Shown in pieces: positions 1 to 8,081 of a DNA stretch of 11,000 nt. Positions within the stretch are counted from its first letter, which is position 1. Each line of letters opens with the position of its first letter. Both the position numbers and the translations under genes were made by a program. The DNA lies in assembly GCA_012797725.1 (NCBI GenBank), contig JAAZON010000517.1:1-11000 (forward strand). The letters run 5' to 3'. The DNA comes from SAR324 cluster bacterium (GTDB lineage Bacteria > Bdellovibrionota > UBA2361 > JAAZON01). The notes beneath the pieces were generated by a model, which ran no database searches, was not told where the DNA came from, and saw only the letters and a list, made by a program, of their open reading frames with translations.

Positions 1-2644
1 CCTCACTTAGTTTCAGATCATGCAGGTGTTCGGCAACCTTTTTGAACACTTCAAGACTTCTAACCGGATTAGGATCATCCCAAGAATAAATGCTTAACAC
101 CCTATTGTTCTCATCATAAGAGCACCCAGCTCCATAAGCTCCGCCTTGAACTCGAATCTGTTCCCAAAGCCAAGTGTCTCTTAAGTAGTTTAGTACTACC
201 GCCAAAGAGCCGGGTGCCACATAGCCCAATCTACTTAAATCAATACTCATGGCAGCATATGAAACCTGGACGGGGGCTATGAGATTTTCCTTCACATTAG
301 ATTTTGAAAATTCACTTGGTGCATTATCGCGCTTCTCTGCCTTAAAGCTATGCAAGAACTTATCAAAATTCGTTCTTATGTCCGCAAAGTCTTTTTCACT
401 TAAAGTAAAATTACAGACCATCTCTTGCCGATTAAAAATGCTGTCCCTCATTCTCTCGAATTTTTCTTGGATGTCACTCCACTGATTCTCAATTTGCGGA
501 ATGAGAGCTCTTAGGAATTGAAGTTGAGATACGCCAGATGTCAGCTCCTCAAGCATCAACGCTTCGGCAAGACCCGCAGCGCTTCTCTTTACAACAAGTG
601 AAATGGGTCGCGAAACAAGACTTTCCTCAAAGGACGTTTTCATGATTCGTGCGATTTGAAGGCATCGCTCCTTATTATGAAGCCATGGCCTATGCGCCAT
701 ATCTTCCATCAAACCAAAGAGTGAAACGTTTTCACGGAACAATGAAGATCCTTCCAAGAGAAAACGAAACACCAATTCACCACTATCCTTAACAGAGCTA
801 CAAAGACGCCCTGCTCCAACTCCTCCTGTTTTTGCCTGTACTTCGTGAGTGAATTTTATGTAGTCTCTATCTCCTGCCCCAGAACCACTTAAAACTTTCA
901 TAAATAGCGGTAAATATTGAATGAGGTCTCTAGGCAAGGCCTTTAAGTCAAAAGCAAATTGCATGTAAGCAATATAGGCAGTATCCAGATCTTCAAATAG
1001 TAAGGTGTAATTATCATGTTTTTCAATTCTCAAGGGCGTGACCCTCTCTTGCCTATCAATTGCCGAGATCTCAAGAACTGGAACTTTGCTAATCAAGTCT
1101 TCACTTTCTGGCGTTTGAACCTCATCTTCTAGCGATTGCTGCTCCCGAATAATTTTTTCTGCCTCATGATCTGATAATTTAAGAAGAATCTGGCGGCATT
1201 GCTCTTCTTCTTTTCTTGTTCTCTCCAAAATGCAATCTTTTGATGCTTGAAGAACCACCTTTACCCTATGGGGATTCTTAACAAGCACCTCATTGCATAG
1301 CTCTTCAAAAAAACCCTCTCCTTTCTCCAAACGCTTTCTTATGCTTTCGAGGGCTCCAAACAATCCAAGTTCGTAAAAAGGTTTTGCTCTAAAGAGCCCA
1401 GCTCCAAGAACATAATGCATTAAACTCATCCCTCTAAATGGTGAATTTGCAATTTGCTCTCGTTGAGCAAACTCAAAGGAGTTAAGTGCAGCAGTCACTT
1501 CATCCTTCGGAAAAGGATTTCTATTAACAGATTCAAGTGTCTTAAAGATTAGAGTCTCCACATCTGCTATAGATTCACGCTTAACTCCTCTTAGACCTGC
1601 TGAGAAAATGCCTGCATCTTCAATATCGAAAAGACCAAAACCGGCTGGCTTCTGCCCAAGCCCAGAGTCAACAAGAGCACGTGTCAACCTGGCCGCTTGG
1701 CCCCCATAAAGAAGACGCGAAAGAAGGGCTAATCCAAGTTCTCGCTCTAAATCCTGCCGATATGGTATATGCCATGCGAGGCTTAGTATATCTCCTGCAC
1801 TATCGGCGTCCTCACCAAGCGGTGTATAGGGAAGAACACACTCCAATAAGCCTTCAACTGGGCTTTGACTCACACTCGGGAACACTATCTCCTTCTTTTG
1901 AAACTCAGAGAATACTGAGTCAATGTATTCAAAGAAAAATGGGAGGTTCACATTGCCATATAAGTATAGGAACGCATTAGAAGGATGGTAATAATTCAAA
2001 TGAAAAGCCTTCAGCTCGTCATGTTTCAAATCTATTATTTCCTCTGGATCGCCTCCGGCATCGAAGCGATATGGAGTATCTGGCAGCAGCTGACTTAATA
2101 AGGCTTGATACATTATCGAATCTGCTTCGGCATAACGCCCCCTCATCTCATTTAGGACCACACCCTTTCGTTCTAGAACAGTCTTCTCTTTGTTCAGCTC
2201 AAAATGCCAAGCCTGCCGAAGGAAGGTTTCTCGAGTTAACAACGGATGCAAGACAGAATCCAAGTAGACTCTTACAAGATTTTTAAAATCCTCTTCATTT
2301 TGACTTGCAACTGGATAAGAGGTGTAAATCGATGAAGTAAAAGCATTCAAATATGTATTAAGAGAGCTTTTCAAAAGAACTGAGAATGGATCCCGAAGTG
2401 GGAAATCCCTAGAACCACAGAGAACCGAGTGCTCAAGGACATGGGGTATCCCTTTTGAATCAATTGGAATAGTTTTAAATGATATGGAAAATACCTTATT
2501 TATGTCGTCATTTAATAGGCAACAAAATCTAGCCCCTGTAGGTACATGTTCGAAAAACAGACCATCGACATTAAAGTCTTTAATAAATTCCCACTTTAAT
2601 AGCTTAAAGTTACCAAACTCAAAAACCTTTTCATCTATTCGCAC
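1..2644 (-). CDS. M16C zinc metallopeptidase, presequence-protease (PreP) type, C-terminus beyond window
   Basis: The frame is open from a GTG at 2644 to the left edge (881 codons), so roughly the last 100 residues of a typical ~1000-residue family member are missing. Visible hallmarks: the inverted zinc motif HVLEH (H68, H72 as zinc ligands, E71 as catalytic base) inside GIPHVLEHSVLCGSR; the third ligand probably E166 in VVLNEMRG, 98 residues later; and near the C-terminus RVQGGAYG with R831 and Y837, the Arg/Tyr pair used for substrate binding in this family. A charged helical stretch around residues 455-500 fits the hinge that links the two halves of the clamshell. There is no signal peptide, so a cytoplasmic enzyme degrading short unstructured peptides is likely. 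The start is the only GTG/ATG/TTG after an in-frame stop; AGAGG lies 9 nt upstream. It begins 4 nt after the kinase stop, implying coupled translation. Family assignment is firm; the substrate is unknown. Confidence 0.93.
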   Translation of the reverse strand, partial: MRIDEKVFEFGNFKLLKWEFIKDFNVDGLFFEHVPTGARFCCLLNDDINKVFSISFKTIPIDSKGIPHVLEHSVLCGSRDFPLRDPFSVLLKSSLNTYLNAFTSSIYTSYPVASQNEEDFKNLVRVYLDSVLHPLLTRETFLRQAWHFELNKEKTVLERKGVVLNEMRGRYAEADSIMYQALLSQLLPDTPYRFDAGGDPEEIIDLKHDELKAFHLNYYHPSNAFLYLYGNVNLPFFFEYIDSVFSEFQKKEIVFPSVSQSPVEGLLECVLPYTPLGEDADSAGDILSLAWHIPYRQDLERELGLALLSRLLYGGQAARLTRALVDSGLGQKPAGFGLFDIEDAGIFSAGLRGVKRESIADVETLIFKTLESVNRNPFPKDEVTAALNSFEFAQREQIANSPFRGMSLMHYVLGAGLFRAKPFYELGLFGALESIRKRLEKGEGFFEELCNEVLVKNPHRVKVVLQASKDCILERTRKEEEQCRQILLKLSDHEAEKIIREQQSLEDEVQTPESEDLISKVPVLEISAIDRQERVTPLRIEKHDNYTLLFEDLDTAYIAYMQFAFDLKALPRDLIQYLPLFMKVLSGSGAGDRDYIKFTHEVQAKTGGVGAGRLCSSVKDSGELVFRFLLEGSSLFRENVSLFGLMEDMAHRPWLHNKERCLQIARIMKTSFEESLVSRPISLVVKRSAAGLAEALMLEELTSGVSQLQFLRALIPQIENQWSDIQEKFERMRDSIFNRQEMVCNFTLSEKDFADIRTNFDKFLHSFKAEKRDNAPSEFSKSNVKENLIAPVQVSYAAMSIDLSRLGYVAPGSLAVVLNYLRDTWLWEQIRVQGGAYGAGCSYDENNRVLSIYSWDDPNPVRSLEVFKKVAEHLHDLKLSE

Positions 2645-2648
2645 TTCT

Positions 2649-4889
2649 CTATGCCTCTGCCAATTTTCGTTGAGTTAAAGGCCTCCTTGAAGCAGGAAGC
2701 TCAACTATGAATTTTGCACCCCTTGGAGTGTTGTCATAAACCCGAATTTCTCCTTGATGGTCTGCGATAATAGTATTCACAATCGCAAGCCCAAGTCCCA
2801 TTCCACCTTTCTTAGTTGTAAAATAAGGCTCGAATATTCTGAACCGATCGGTAACGGGTATGCCTGGCCCATTGTCGGCGACTTCAAATGAAGCTTTTTT
2901 TTCTTTCTTATCGTAATAAGTACGAATCACTATCTTTGCCCTATCAGCTTCTTCTGGGCGTTTGGTCTCGCTATGAATAGCCACCACAGCGTTGTCAATG
3001 AGATTCAAAAGCACCGATTTTATTTGACCAATATCTATAGAAATCTCTGGGAGTTTGTTGTCTGCTACAAATTGAAAGACTATGTCGCTGTTATTCATTG
3101 CAAATGTTGAGACCACATCCGCTATCACACTATTTAAATCGGCTGGATTTAGATCCGCCGTTGGCATTCTTGCAAACTTGGAAAACTCATTTGCTAGGTG
3201 AGTTATTGCCTCAACGTTTTCCACAATGGTCTCTGCGCTTTCAATCAAATCACTTCGTCCTGATATTTCACTCACAATTTTCTTAAGTCGTTGTGCCGAA
3301 AGCTGAATCGGTGTAAGTGGGTTCTTAATCTCATGCGCAATTCTTTGAGCCACTTCCCTCCACACAGACATAGCTTGAGCATGCACAAGGTCTGTAATGT
3401 CATCAAATAAGAGAAGCGTCCCCAAGAAAGAGTTCTCTGGGCTACGAATGACCCCTGCCGTACAGAGAACTCTATGCTCCTGATCTTGCACAGATACTTG
3501 AACCTCGACTTCGGAGGGTCCCCTAGATGCCCCTTCGCTGGGCGAGTCGCTAGAGCAAATTAGAGGCCATAATTTTTCAAAAATATCCTTTTTCAATACC
3601 GATGAAAGATCTTTTCCAACAACCTGGTTAATATCGCCAAGATTGAACAAATGTCCAGCAATTTGATTGATAGAAGTAATCTGTTTATCTGAATCCAAGG
3701 CAATCACTCCAACGGCAAGATTCGAAAGAATTGTTTCTATAAAGATTCTTCTCTTCTCAGCTTCCGTTCTAGAATACTTGAGATCTGCCACCATAGAATT
3801 AAACGATTTCACGAGAAAACCGAATTCATCATCTCCGGGATTTTTAATTTGAATGTCATAGTCTCCTCTTGCAATTGCCCTAGTTCCTTCTGCTAACTTT
3901 TGAATTGGCACAACTATTTGACGGGCAATAAAAAAGGCAATCCAAATAGACCCAAAAATCACAAGCCCGGTAATCATTGCCAATGTCAAAGTATAACCAG
4001 AGGCAAGAGGATTCTTGAAAAGTTTCAATTGTTCGTATTCGCGGTATGAGTCAGTTACTAATGCCAGAGCCTCTGAAAGCTCTGGCTCGATTCGCAAAGT
4101 TGCAATTAGAACCAGGGGCTTACCCTGGACATCCACACGTTGATAAGCACGAATGAACTGGTTAGCACCTCTTTCTTCAAACAATACCGGTTCTTCCTTT
4201 CTAAGGGTTCTACTAATAGCCTCCTTTCCCGGCTCAGGTTCCTGAAAAGATTCCACATAAGCTGCAGCATTATGTACTTCCGCAATCTCGGATTTCCCAT
4301 CTTGGAAAATCCTTATGCCATATAAATTGGTCTTCTTACGAAGTTCTTCCATGAAAGTCTCTAACTTCGTTCGATCTTGGAATAAGTCTGCCCTCAACTC
4401 CAACTCTTTTGCTACCACTGCTGCGGTATTTCTAATATTCTTTTTCAGATATTCAAAATGACTCTGCGCCACCTGAACGGCAGCAGAAACTGAGGTCTCG
4501 ACCTGAGTGTTAAACCATCCTTCCACGGCACGATTTAGGAAACCGCTTGCCATGACAAACACAAATGTAGATGGAAGCAAAGTCAAACCCACGAAAATCA
4601 GAACTAATCTGGTACGAAGCTTGGAGCCAAGTATTCTTTTCTTTCTGTCAAAAACAAGCTTTATAATGTTGCGCCCTATCAAGAAAAGCAGGACGCATAG
4701 AATTGCAATATTTAGATTTACAAGGGCAAAAATAATAACATTCTGACCAAAGTTAATGGATTCATCATCTGTATGCTCCCACGAAAGGAGCCAACCAAAT
4801 AGGGCTATGCCGACAAGCAACAAAGTGAGCCTTAGCCACATACCACTTCGGCGCCACCAAACCTCAAATCGAACGCGTCGGCTAACCAT
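2649..4889 (-). CDS. NtrY-type membrane-bound sensor histidine kinase
   Basis: This 746-residue protein has the NtrY layout. Three hydrophobic segments lie near the N-terminus (about 18-36, 50-72 and 93-115), followed by an extracytoplasmic sensor region (about 116-298), a fourth membrane helix (about 300-322), HAMP (about 322-375), PAS (about 385-490), then the HisKA and HATPase domains. The phospho-acceptor is H519 in AHEIKNPLTPIQLSAQRL, wording characteristic of NtrY. The ATP site has the N box with N633 (LIDNAV), DNGPGIP from D672, and the F/G2 boxes IFEPYFTTKKGG and GMGLGL (about 685-701). All catalytic motifs are intact, so it should autophosphorylate. NtrY normally signals to the DNA-binding regulator NtrX, but no regulator is encoded here. 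It sits between a DUF4390-like protein and an M16C peptidase. The start ATG has only a weak ribosome site (GAAAG, 10 nt upstream). The signal and target genes cannot be read from the sequence. Confidence 0.93.
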   Translation of the reverse strand: MVSRRVRFEVWWRRSGMWLRLTLLLVGIALFGWLLSWEHTDDESINFGQNVIIFALVNLNIAILCVLLFLIGRNIIKLVFDRKKRILGSKLRTRLVLIFVGLTLLPSTFVFVMASGFLNRAVEGWFNTQVETSVSAAVQVAQSHFEYLKKNIRNTAAVVAKELELRADLFQDRTKLETFMEELRKKTNLYGIRIFQDGKSEIAEVHNAAAYVESFQEPEPGKEAISRTLRKEEPVLFEERGANQFIRAYQRVDVQGKPLVLIATLRIEPELSEALALVTDSYREYEQLKLFKNPLASGYTLTLAMITGLVIFGSIWIAFFIARQIVVPIQKLAEGTRAIARGDYDIQIKNPGDDEFGFLVKSFNSMVADLKYSRTEAEKRRIFIETILSNLAVGVIALDSDKQITSINQIAGHLFNLGDINQVVGKDLSSVLKKDIFEKLWPLICSSDSPSEGASRGPSEVEVQVSVQDQEHRVLCTAGVIRSPENSFLGTLLLFDDITDLVHAQAMSVWREVAQRIAHEIKNPLTPIQLSAQRLKKIVSEISGRSDLIESAETIVENVEAITHLANEFSKFARMPTADLNPADLNSVIADVVSTFAMNNSDIVFQFVADNKLPEISIDIGQIKSVLLNLIDNAVVAIHSETKRPEEADRAKIVIRTYYDKKEKKASFEVADNGPGIPVTDRFRIFEPYFTTKKGGMGLGLAIVNTIIADHQGEIRVYDNTPRGAKFIVELPASRRPLTQRKLAEA

Positions 4890-4915
4890 ATAGCTTAACT
4901 TTCAATAGACCTGCT

Positions 4916-5476
4916 TTATTTAATCTCGAAATCGATCCAACCGCTGCTTCTATCTTGAAGGTCGAGCAAACCGAAACTCAAGAACTGAGAAAGCCTCCGT
5001 AACATAAGATTCACTTCCCCTCGACAGGCTGACACCACTTGCGCGCTGAGATAGACTTTTTTCTCTCTCAAAATTTCCGGCTCTTTTTCTGCCAATTTAT
5101 CGAGCGACACTTGAAATGGAGCCAATAAAGACGGGAGTGCCTCCTGGTAACTTTCATAACCTACCGATTCGGGATCTTCCTTGTCTCCCACAGTATCGGA
5201 AGTAGCTTTGACTAGACCACTCACCGGATCACTTTCGATCCCCCGTTTAAGAACAACAGCATCTGTGCAATGATCTAGCCAGGATTTTCGCCTTCGGCAA
5301 ACTTTAACTTCTATTCTACAACGAGCCTGAAAGCCACTGCTCACGCACTGCTGCCACCTCTCATCCACTCCTTCGACTTTAATGACTACTACTTGATGAT
5401 TTGAATCAAGCCATTGCATACTAAGAGTTGGCTGCATAAACAGAATCGGGAGCAGCAAAAAAAATTCTGAAAACAT
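4916..5476 (-). CDS. DUF4390-like exported protein
   Basis: A 186-residue protein with a hydrophobic N-terminus (residues 5-18, FFLLLPILF core), which suggests export or membrane anchoring although the n-region lacks basic residues. The rest reads as a beta-rich domain: VVVIKVEGV, RCRIEVKVCRRR with a Trp, an SYQEAL segment, then YLSAQVV and a closing WIDFEIK strand. I assign DUF4390 from this pattern and from context: in many beta- and gammaproteobacteria a DUF4390 gene directly precedes ntrY. Without a profile search this stays a moderate call. Four cysteines cluster at 44, 53, 60 and 70, with a fifth at 151, which is unusual for this family as I know it. The start is well set: GAGGA lies 6 nt upstream and the ATG overlaps the ruvB stop as TAATG. 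Function is unknown; an accessory role to the kinase sensor is an inference. Confidence 0.7.
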   Translation of the reverse strand: MFSEFFLLLPILFMQPTLSMQWLDSNHQVVVIKVEGVDERWQQCVSSGFQARCRIEVKVCRRRKSWLDHCTDAVVLKRGIESDPVSGLVKATSDTVGDKEDPESVGYESYQEALPSLLAPFQVSLDKLAEKEPEILREKKVYLSAQVVSACRGEVNLMLRRLSQFLSFGLLDLQDRSSGWIDFEIK

Positions 5477-6546
5477 TATATATCCTCTTGAAAATTGATA
5501 CGGAGCTGGCCACTGCCACCACGCTTCTTCCCCATATGTTCAAAGCCAATGTCGGTGATCATTCTACCCCGCCTCGTACGGACCATGAAGCCCTCTTGAA
5601 TCAGAAATGGTTCATACACATCTTCCAGGGTGTCCTTATCTTCACCAATCGCCGCAGCTATTGTTTCAACACCTACCGGACCTCCATTAAATTTATCAAT
5701 AATAATCTCCAAAATATCGCGATCCATTCGATCAAGGCCATGCTCGTCAATTTCAAGAAGCGCTAATGCCTGCCGTGCAATATCAAGATCGACATGACCG
5801 TCTGCTCTTTCCTGGGCAAAATCACGAACCCGTTTTAACATTCGATTTGCAACCCTGGGCGTTCCTCTGGCTCGTTTACCGATCTCAAAGGCCGCATCTT
5901 CATCAATATTCACTTTAAGAATCGTTGCAGCTCGTTTCACAATTTCACAGAGTTCTTCTGGGCTATAATATCCTAAACGCAGCACCATCCCAAAACGATC
6001 GCGCAAAGGCGATGTAAGCAAACTTGTACGAGTTGTGGCTCCGATTAAGGTAAATGGTTTTAAATCGATCTTGATTGATTTCGCAGCAGCTCCACTTCCT
6101 ATCAAAATATCAATCTGGAAATCTTCCATAGCCGGATATAATACTTCCTCAACGACCCTTGGGAGCCGGTGTATTTCATCTATAAAAAGGACATCTCTAC
6201 TATTCAAAGAACTCAAAATTGCAGCAAGATCCCCCGGCTTCTCTACCACTGGCCCGGAAGTTCCTTTAAACCCCACACCAAGCTCATGAGAAATAATTCT
6301 CGCAAGAGAGGTTTTTCCAAGTCCTGGAGGTCCATGCAAAAGAATATGATCAAGTGGTTCTCCACGAGACTGAGCTGCCTGGCATGCAATCATCAGATTT
6401 TCCTTGATGGATGTTTGTCCCACATAATCGGCAAACAAATTCGGTCTGAGGCTTGCAACAAGTGGATCGAGATCCGAAGCTTCCTCTTCTTGAGTTAGCA
6501 CGACCCTTTTCCACATTTCAATTTCATTATCAAGAGAATCTGTCAT
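5476..6546 (-). CDS. ruvB: Holliday junction branch migration ATPase RuvB
   Basis: RuvB is the AAA+ motor that forms hexameric rings on RuvA-bound Holliday junctions and drives branch migration. All motifs are present: Walker A GPPGLGKT (residues 72-79, K78), Walker B VLFIDEIH (119-126), sensor I GATTR (169-173) and the PLRDRFG segment whose R184 corresponds to the arginine finger. The C-terminal winged-helix domain follows (about 265-345), including the LGALDT-position equivalent [17 protein letters not shown] and the conserved [10 protein letters not shown]. The length of 356 residues is near the upper end, because of an acidic N-terminal extension of about 20 residues. It starts 1 nt after the ruvA stop with no good Shine-Dalgarno at proper distance, so translation is probably coupled to ruvA. 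The product acts in the cytoplasm in recombinational repair. Confidence 0.98.
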   Translation of the reverse strand: MTDSLDNEIEMWKRVVLTQEEEASDLDPLVASLRPNLFADYVGQTSIKENLMIACQAAQSRGEPLDHILLHGPPGLGKTSLARIISHELGVGFKGTSGPVVEKPGDLAAILSSLNSRDVLFIDEIHRLPRVVEEVLYPAMEDFQIDILIGSGAAAKSIKIDLKPFTLIGATTRTSLLTSPLRDRFGMVLRLGYYSPEELCEIVKRAATILKVNIDEDAAFEIGKRARGTPRVANRMLKRVRDFAQERADGHVDLDIARQALALLEIDEHGLDRMDRDILEIIIDKFNGGPVGVETIAAAIGEDKDTLEDVYEPFLIQEGFMVRTRRGRMITDIGFEHMGKKRGGSGQLRINFQEDI

Positions 6547-6547
6547 G

Positions 6548-7147
6548 CTAAATAAACCGTAATGCCTCCCTCACAATTTCGCCCGGCGTCATTTTGGCAC
6601 GAATTGCGCCTTTCGCGGACATCATAGCACGTTCTGCATCCCGTTTTGCAAATCCAAGAGCTGTAAGCGCGGCAAGGGCGTCCTGCATAGCTTCAGGCAT
6701 CTGAGCCTCTTGACCTATTGCATGAATACCGGCTCCACTTTCTGCAAATTCTGAAACTCGGTCTTTTAATTCTACAATAATACGCTCTGCTGTCTTTCTG
6801 CCTATACCTTTTATTTTTTGAAGTCGTCCAGCATCGCCTGCTCCGATGATTCGAAGAAGCTCGAGCTTATCAATATGGGACAAGATCTCCACTGCACTTT
6901 TTGCTCCTACCCCACTCACTTTCAAAAGCAAAAGAAAAACCTGGCGCTCTGTCGAGTCTTGAAAACCATAAAGACGTATGGAGTCTTCTTTAACGTCAGT
7001 GTAAGTAACAACATGGACTTCACCACCTACAGAAAGGCCTAATTGACAGGCTTTAGTACACCAAACTTCATAGCCAACACCATTAACAACAATAGTTGCC
7101 ACACCAAGTGAAACTTCTTCTAATATGCCCCTAAGGCTTGAGATCAT
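6548..7147 (-). CDS. ruvA: Holliday junction DNA helicase subunit RuvA
   Basis: RuvA binds the four-way junction as a tetramer and loads RuvB. From the ATG at 7147 the protein is 199 residues, a normal length, and opens with MISSLRG as is usual for RuvA. The N-terminal OB fold covers about 1-62 (GVGYEVWC), followed by two helix-hairpin-helix motifs ([15 protein letters not shown] and [13 protein letters not shown]), and a C-terminal RuvB-binding domain after a flexible linker (about 150-199; [15 protein letters not shown]). A GTG at 7153 would add two residues, but it lies inside the Shine-Dalgarno sequence and the ATG is clearly better placed. The gene begins directly after the yebC stop and is followed by ruvB. 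ruvC, often found between yebC and ruvA, is missing here. Confidence 0.97.
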   Translation of the reverse strand: MISSLRGILEEVSLGVATIVVNGVGYEVWCTKACQLGLSVGGEVHVVTYTDVKEDSIRLYGFQDSTERQVFLLLLKVSGVGAKSAVEILSHIDKLELLRIIGAGDAGRLQKIKGIGRKTAERIIVELKDRVSEFAESGAGIHAIGQEAQMPEAMQDALAALTALGFAKRDAERAMMSAKGAIRAKMTPGEIVREALRFI

Positions 7148-7150
7148 GAA

Positions 7151-7160
7151 CACCTACTTA
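7151..7160 (-). promoter_or_regulatory. ruvA ribosome binding site that decides the start
   Basis: On the minus strand the sequence TAAGTAGGTG matches the ideal TAAGGAGGTG complement of the 16S tail at 9 of 10 positions. Its AGGAGG-equivalent core ends 5 nt before the ATG at 7147. It overlaps the last codon and stop of yebC, so ruvA ribosomes can load at the yebC terminus. Because the GTG at 7153 lies within this element, the element argues for the ATG at 7147 as the start. Confidence 0.75.
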
Positions 7161-7897
7161 CTGAAACTTTCCATTTCTTTATCATCTATCTCAAAATTCC
7201 CTGTAACAGATTGAACGTCATCAAGATCATCTAGTAGATCCATCATTCGTAAGACCTGTTCAGCCTCGTGTCCACTCACACGCACATGAGTCTCTGGGAC
7301 AAGTCGGATTTCTCCTTCTACATCTTTGACAATACTTTCTATTGACTCGCGGACGGCTTGGAATTGTCGCGGTTCTACTAGCACCTCCCAAAACTCGCCA
7401 TCGTCATTTATGTCTTTTGCACCCGCATCCAATGCAACTTCATAAAGCTTCTCTTCATCAACTGAAGCCTTAGGTATAGACAGCACGCCTGTCTCTTTAA
7501 ATAAATATGCAACTGCGTTTGCGCTAGCGAGATTACCATTGCATTTTGTGAAGACATGCCGAACTTCAGCGGCAGTCCGATTCTTATTGTCAGTTAATGT
7601 TCTCACCAGAATAGCAACGCCTCCCGGCGCATAGCCCTCGTAAGTAATCTCTTCATACTGAGTGCCCTGATCCTCCCCACTTCCACGCTTTACAGCGCGG
7701 TCTATAGTGTCCGAAGGTACTCCTGCTGACTTAGCTGCACTTATTGCTGATCTCAGGCGAGGATTGGAATCTGGATTGCCACCAGACTTCGCTGCCACTT
7801 CTACTTCTTTTAAGCAACGAGTAAAGAGCTTTCCCCTCTTTGCATCGGTTGCTGCTTTTTTTCTTTTAATTGTTGCCCATTTGGAATGTCCTGACAT
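7154..7897 (-). CDS. yebC: YebC/PmpR (TACO1) family protein
   Basis: This 247-residue protein begins with the family signature MSGHSKWATIKRKKAATDAKRGK and carries the following conserved segments: NPRLRSAI, AKSAGVPSDTIDRAVKRG, YEGYAPGGVAILVRTLTDN, KNRTAAEVRHVF and NGNLA. Length and motifs are those of a complete family member. YebC proteins were long annotated as transcriptional regulators; more recent work on the family supports a role in helping ribosomes through difficult stretches such as prolines. Which applies here cannot be told from sequence. It is the first gene of the minus-strand operon, with AGGA 8 nt upstream of the ATG (7906-7909). Placement beside ruvAB is common across bacteria. 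Confidence 0.97.
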   Translation of the reverse strand: MSGHSKWATIKRKKAATDAKRGKLFTRCLKEVEVAAKSGGNPDSNPRLRSAISAAKSAGVPSDTIDRAVKRGSGEDQGTQYEEITYEGYAPGGVAILVRTLTDNKNRTAAEVRHVFTKCNGNLASANAVAYLFKETGVLSIPKASVDEEKLYEVALDAGAKDINDDGEFWEVLVEPRQFQAVRESIESIVKDVEGEIRLVPETHVRVSGHEAEQVLRMMDLLDDLDDVQSVTGNFEIDDKEMESFSK

Positions 7898-8081
7898 TGC
7901 GTAGATCCTATAGAGACAATAATATATTAGCTCAATTGTTAAAATTTCTGGTGCTTCTACAACTATCCTATTGGACTAATAAATTCAAGTAGATACACCT
8001 TTATTGAGTATTTTTTCAAATGTGGTTTAGCAGCTAAGCATTGATTCTCTGTGATTTAATTATTTGGAGTGATTAAAAGAC
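7898..8081. promoter_or_regulatory. Divergent AT-rich spacer between yebC and the PBP gene
   Basis: This 184-bp spacer must hold the promoters of both the minus-strand operon and the plus-strand PBP gene. I see no strong consensus sigma-70 promoter in either direction. Weak candidates are the minus-strand TATATTATT stretch near 7918-7927 for yebC and TTGGAC at 7971-7976 for the PBP gene, which lacks a good -10 partner. The ribosome sites are clear: TAGGAT before yebC (7905-7910) and GGAG at 8066-8069, 12 nt before the PBP GTG. An 11-bp palindrome TTAGCAGCTAA lies at 8027-8037 and could be an operator, but it is short enough to be chance. Confidence 0.5.

Noticed and set aside
249..2678. Several plus-strand frames of 64-99 codons (for example 1681-1980 and 2071-2286)
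   Set aside because: All lie opposite the continuous M16C peptidase frame, whose motifs are unmistakable; they show no family resemblance or ribosome sites.
7148..7153. GTG at 7153 as the ruvA start
   Set aside because: It sits inside the near-perfect Shine-Dalgarno sequence; the ATG at 7147 has proper spacing and gives the usual MISSLRG opening.
8027..8037. Palindrome TTAGCAGCTAA upstream of the PBP gene as an operator
   Set aside because: Five-base arms are expected by chance in AT-rich DNA and no second copy is seen in the spacer.
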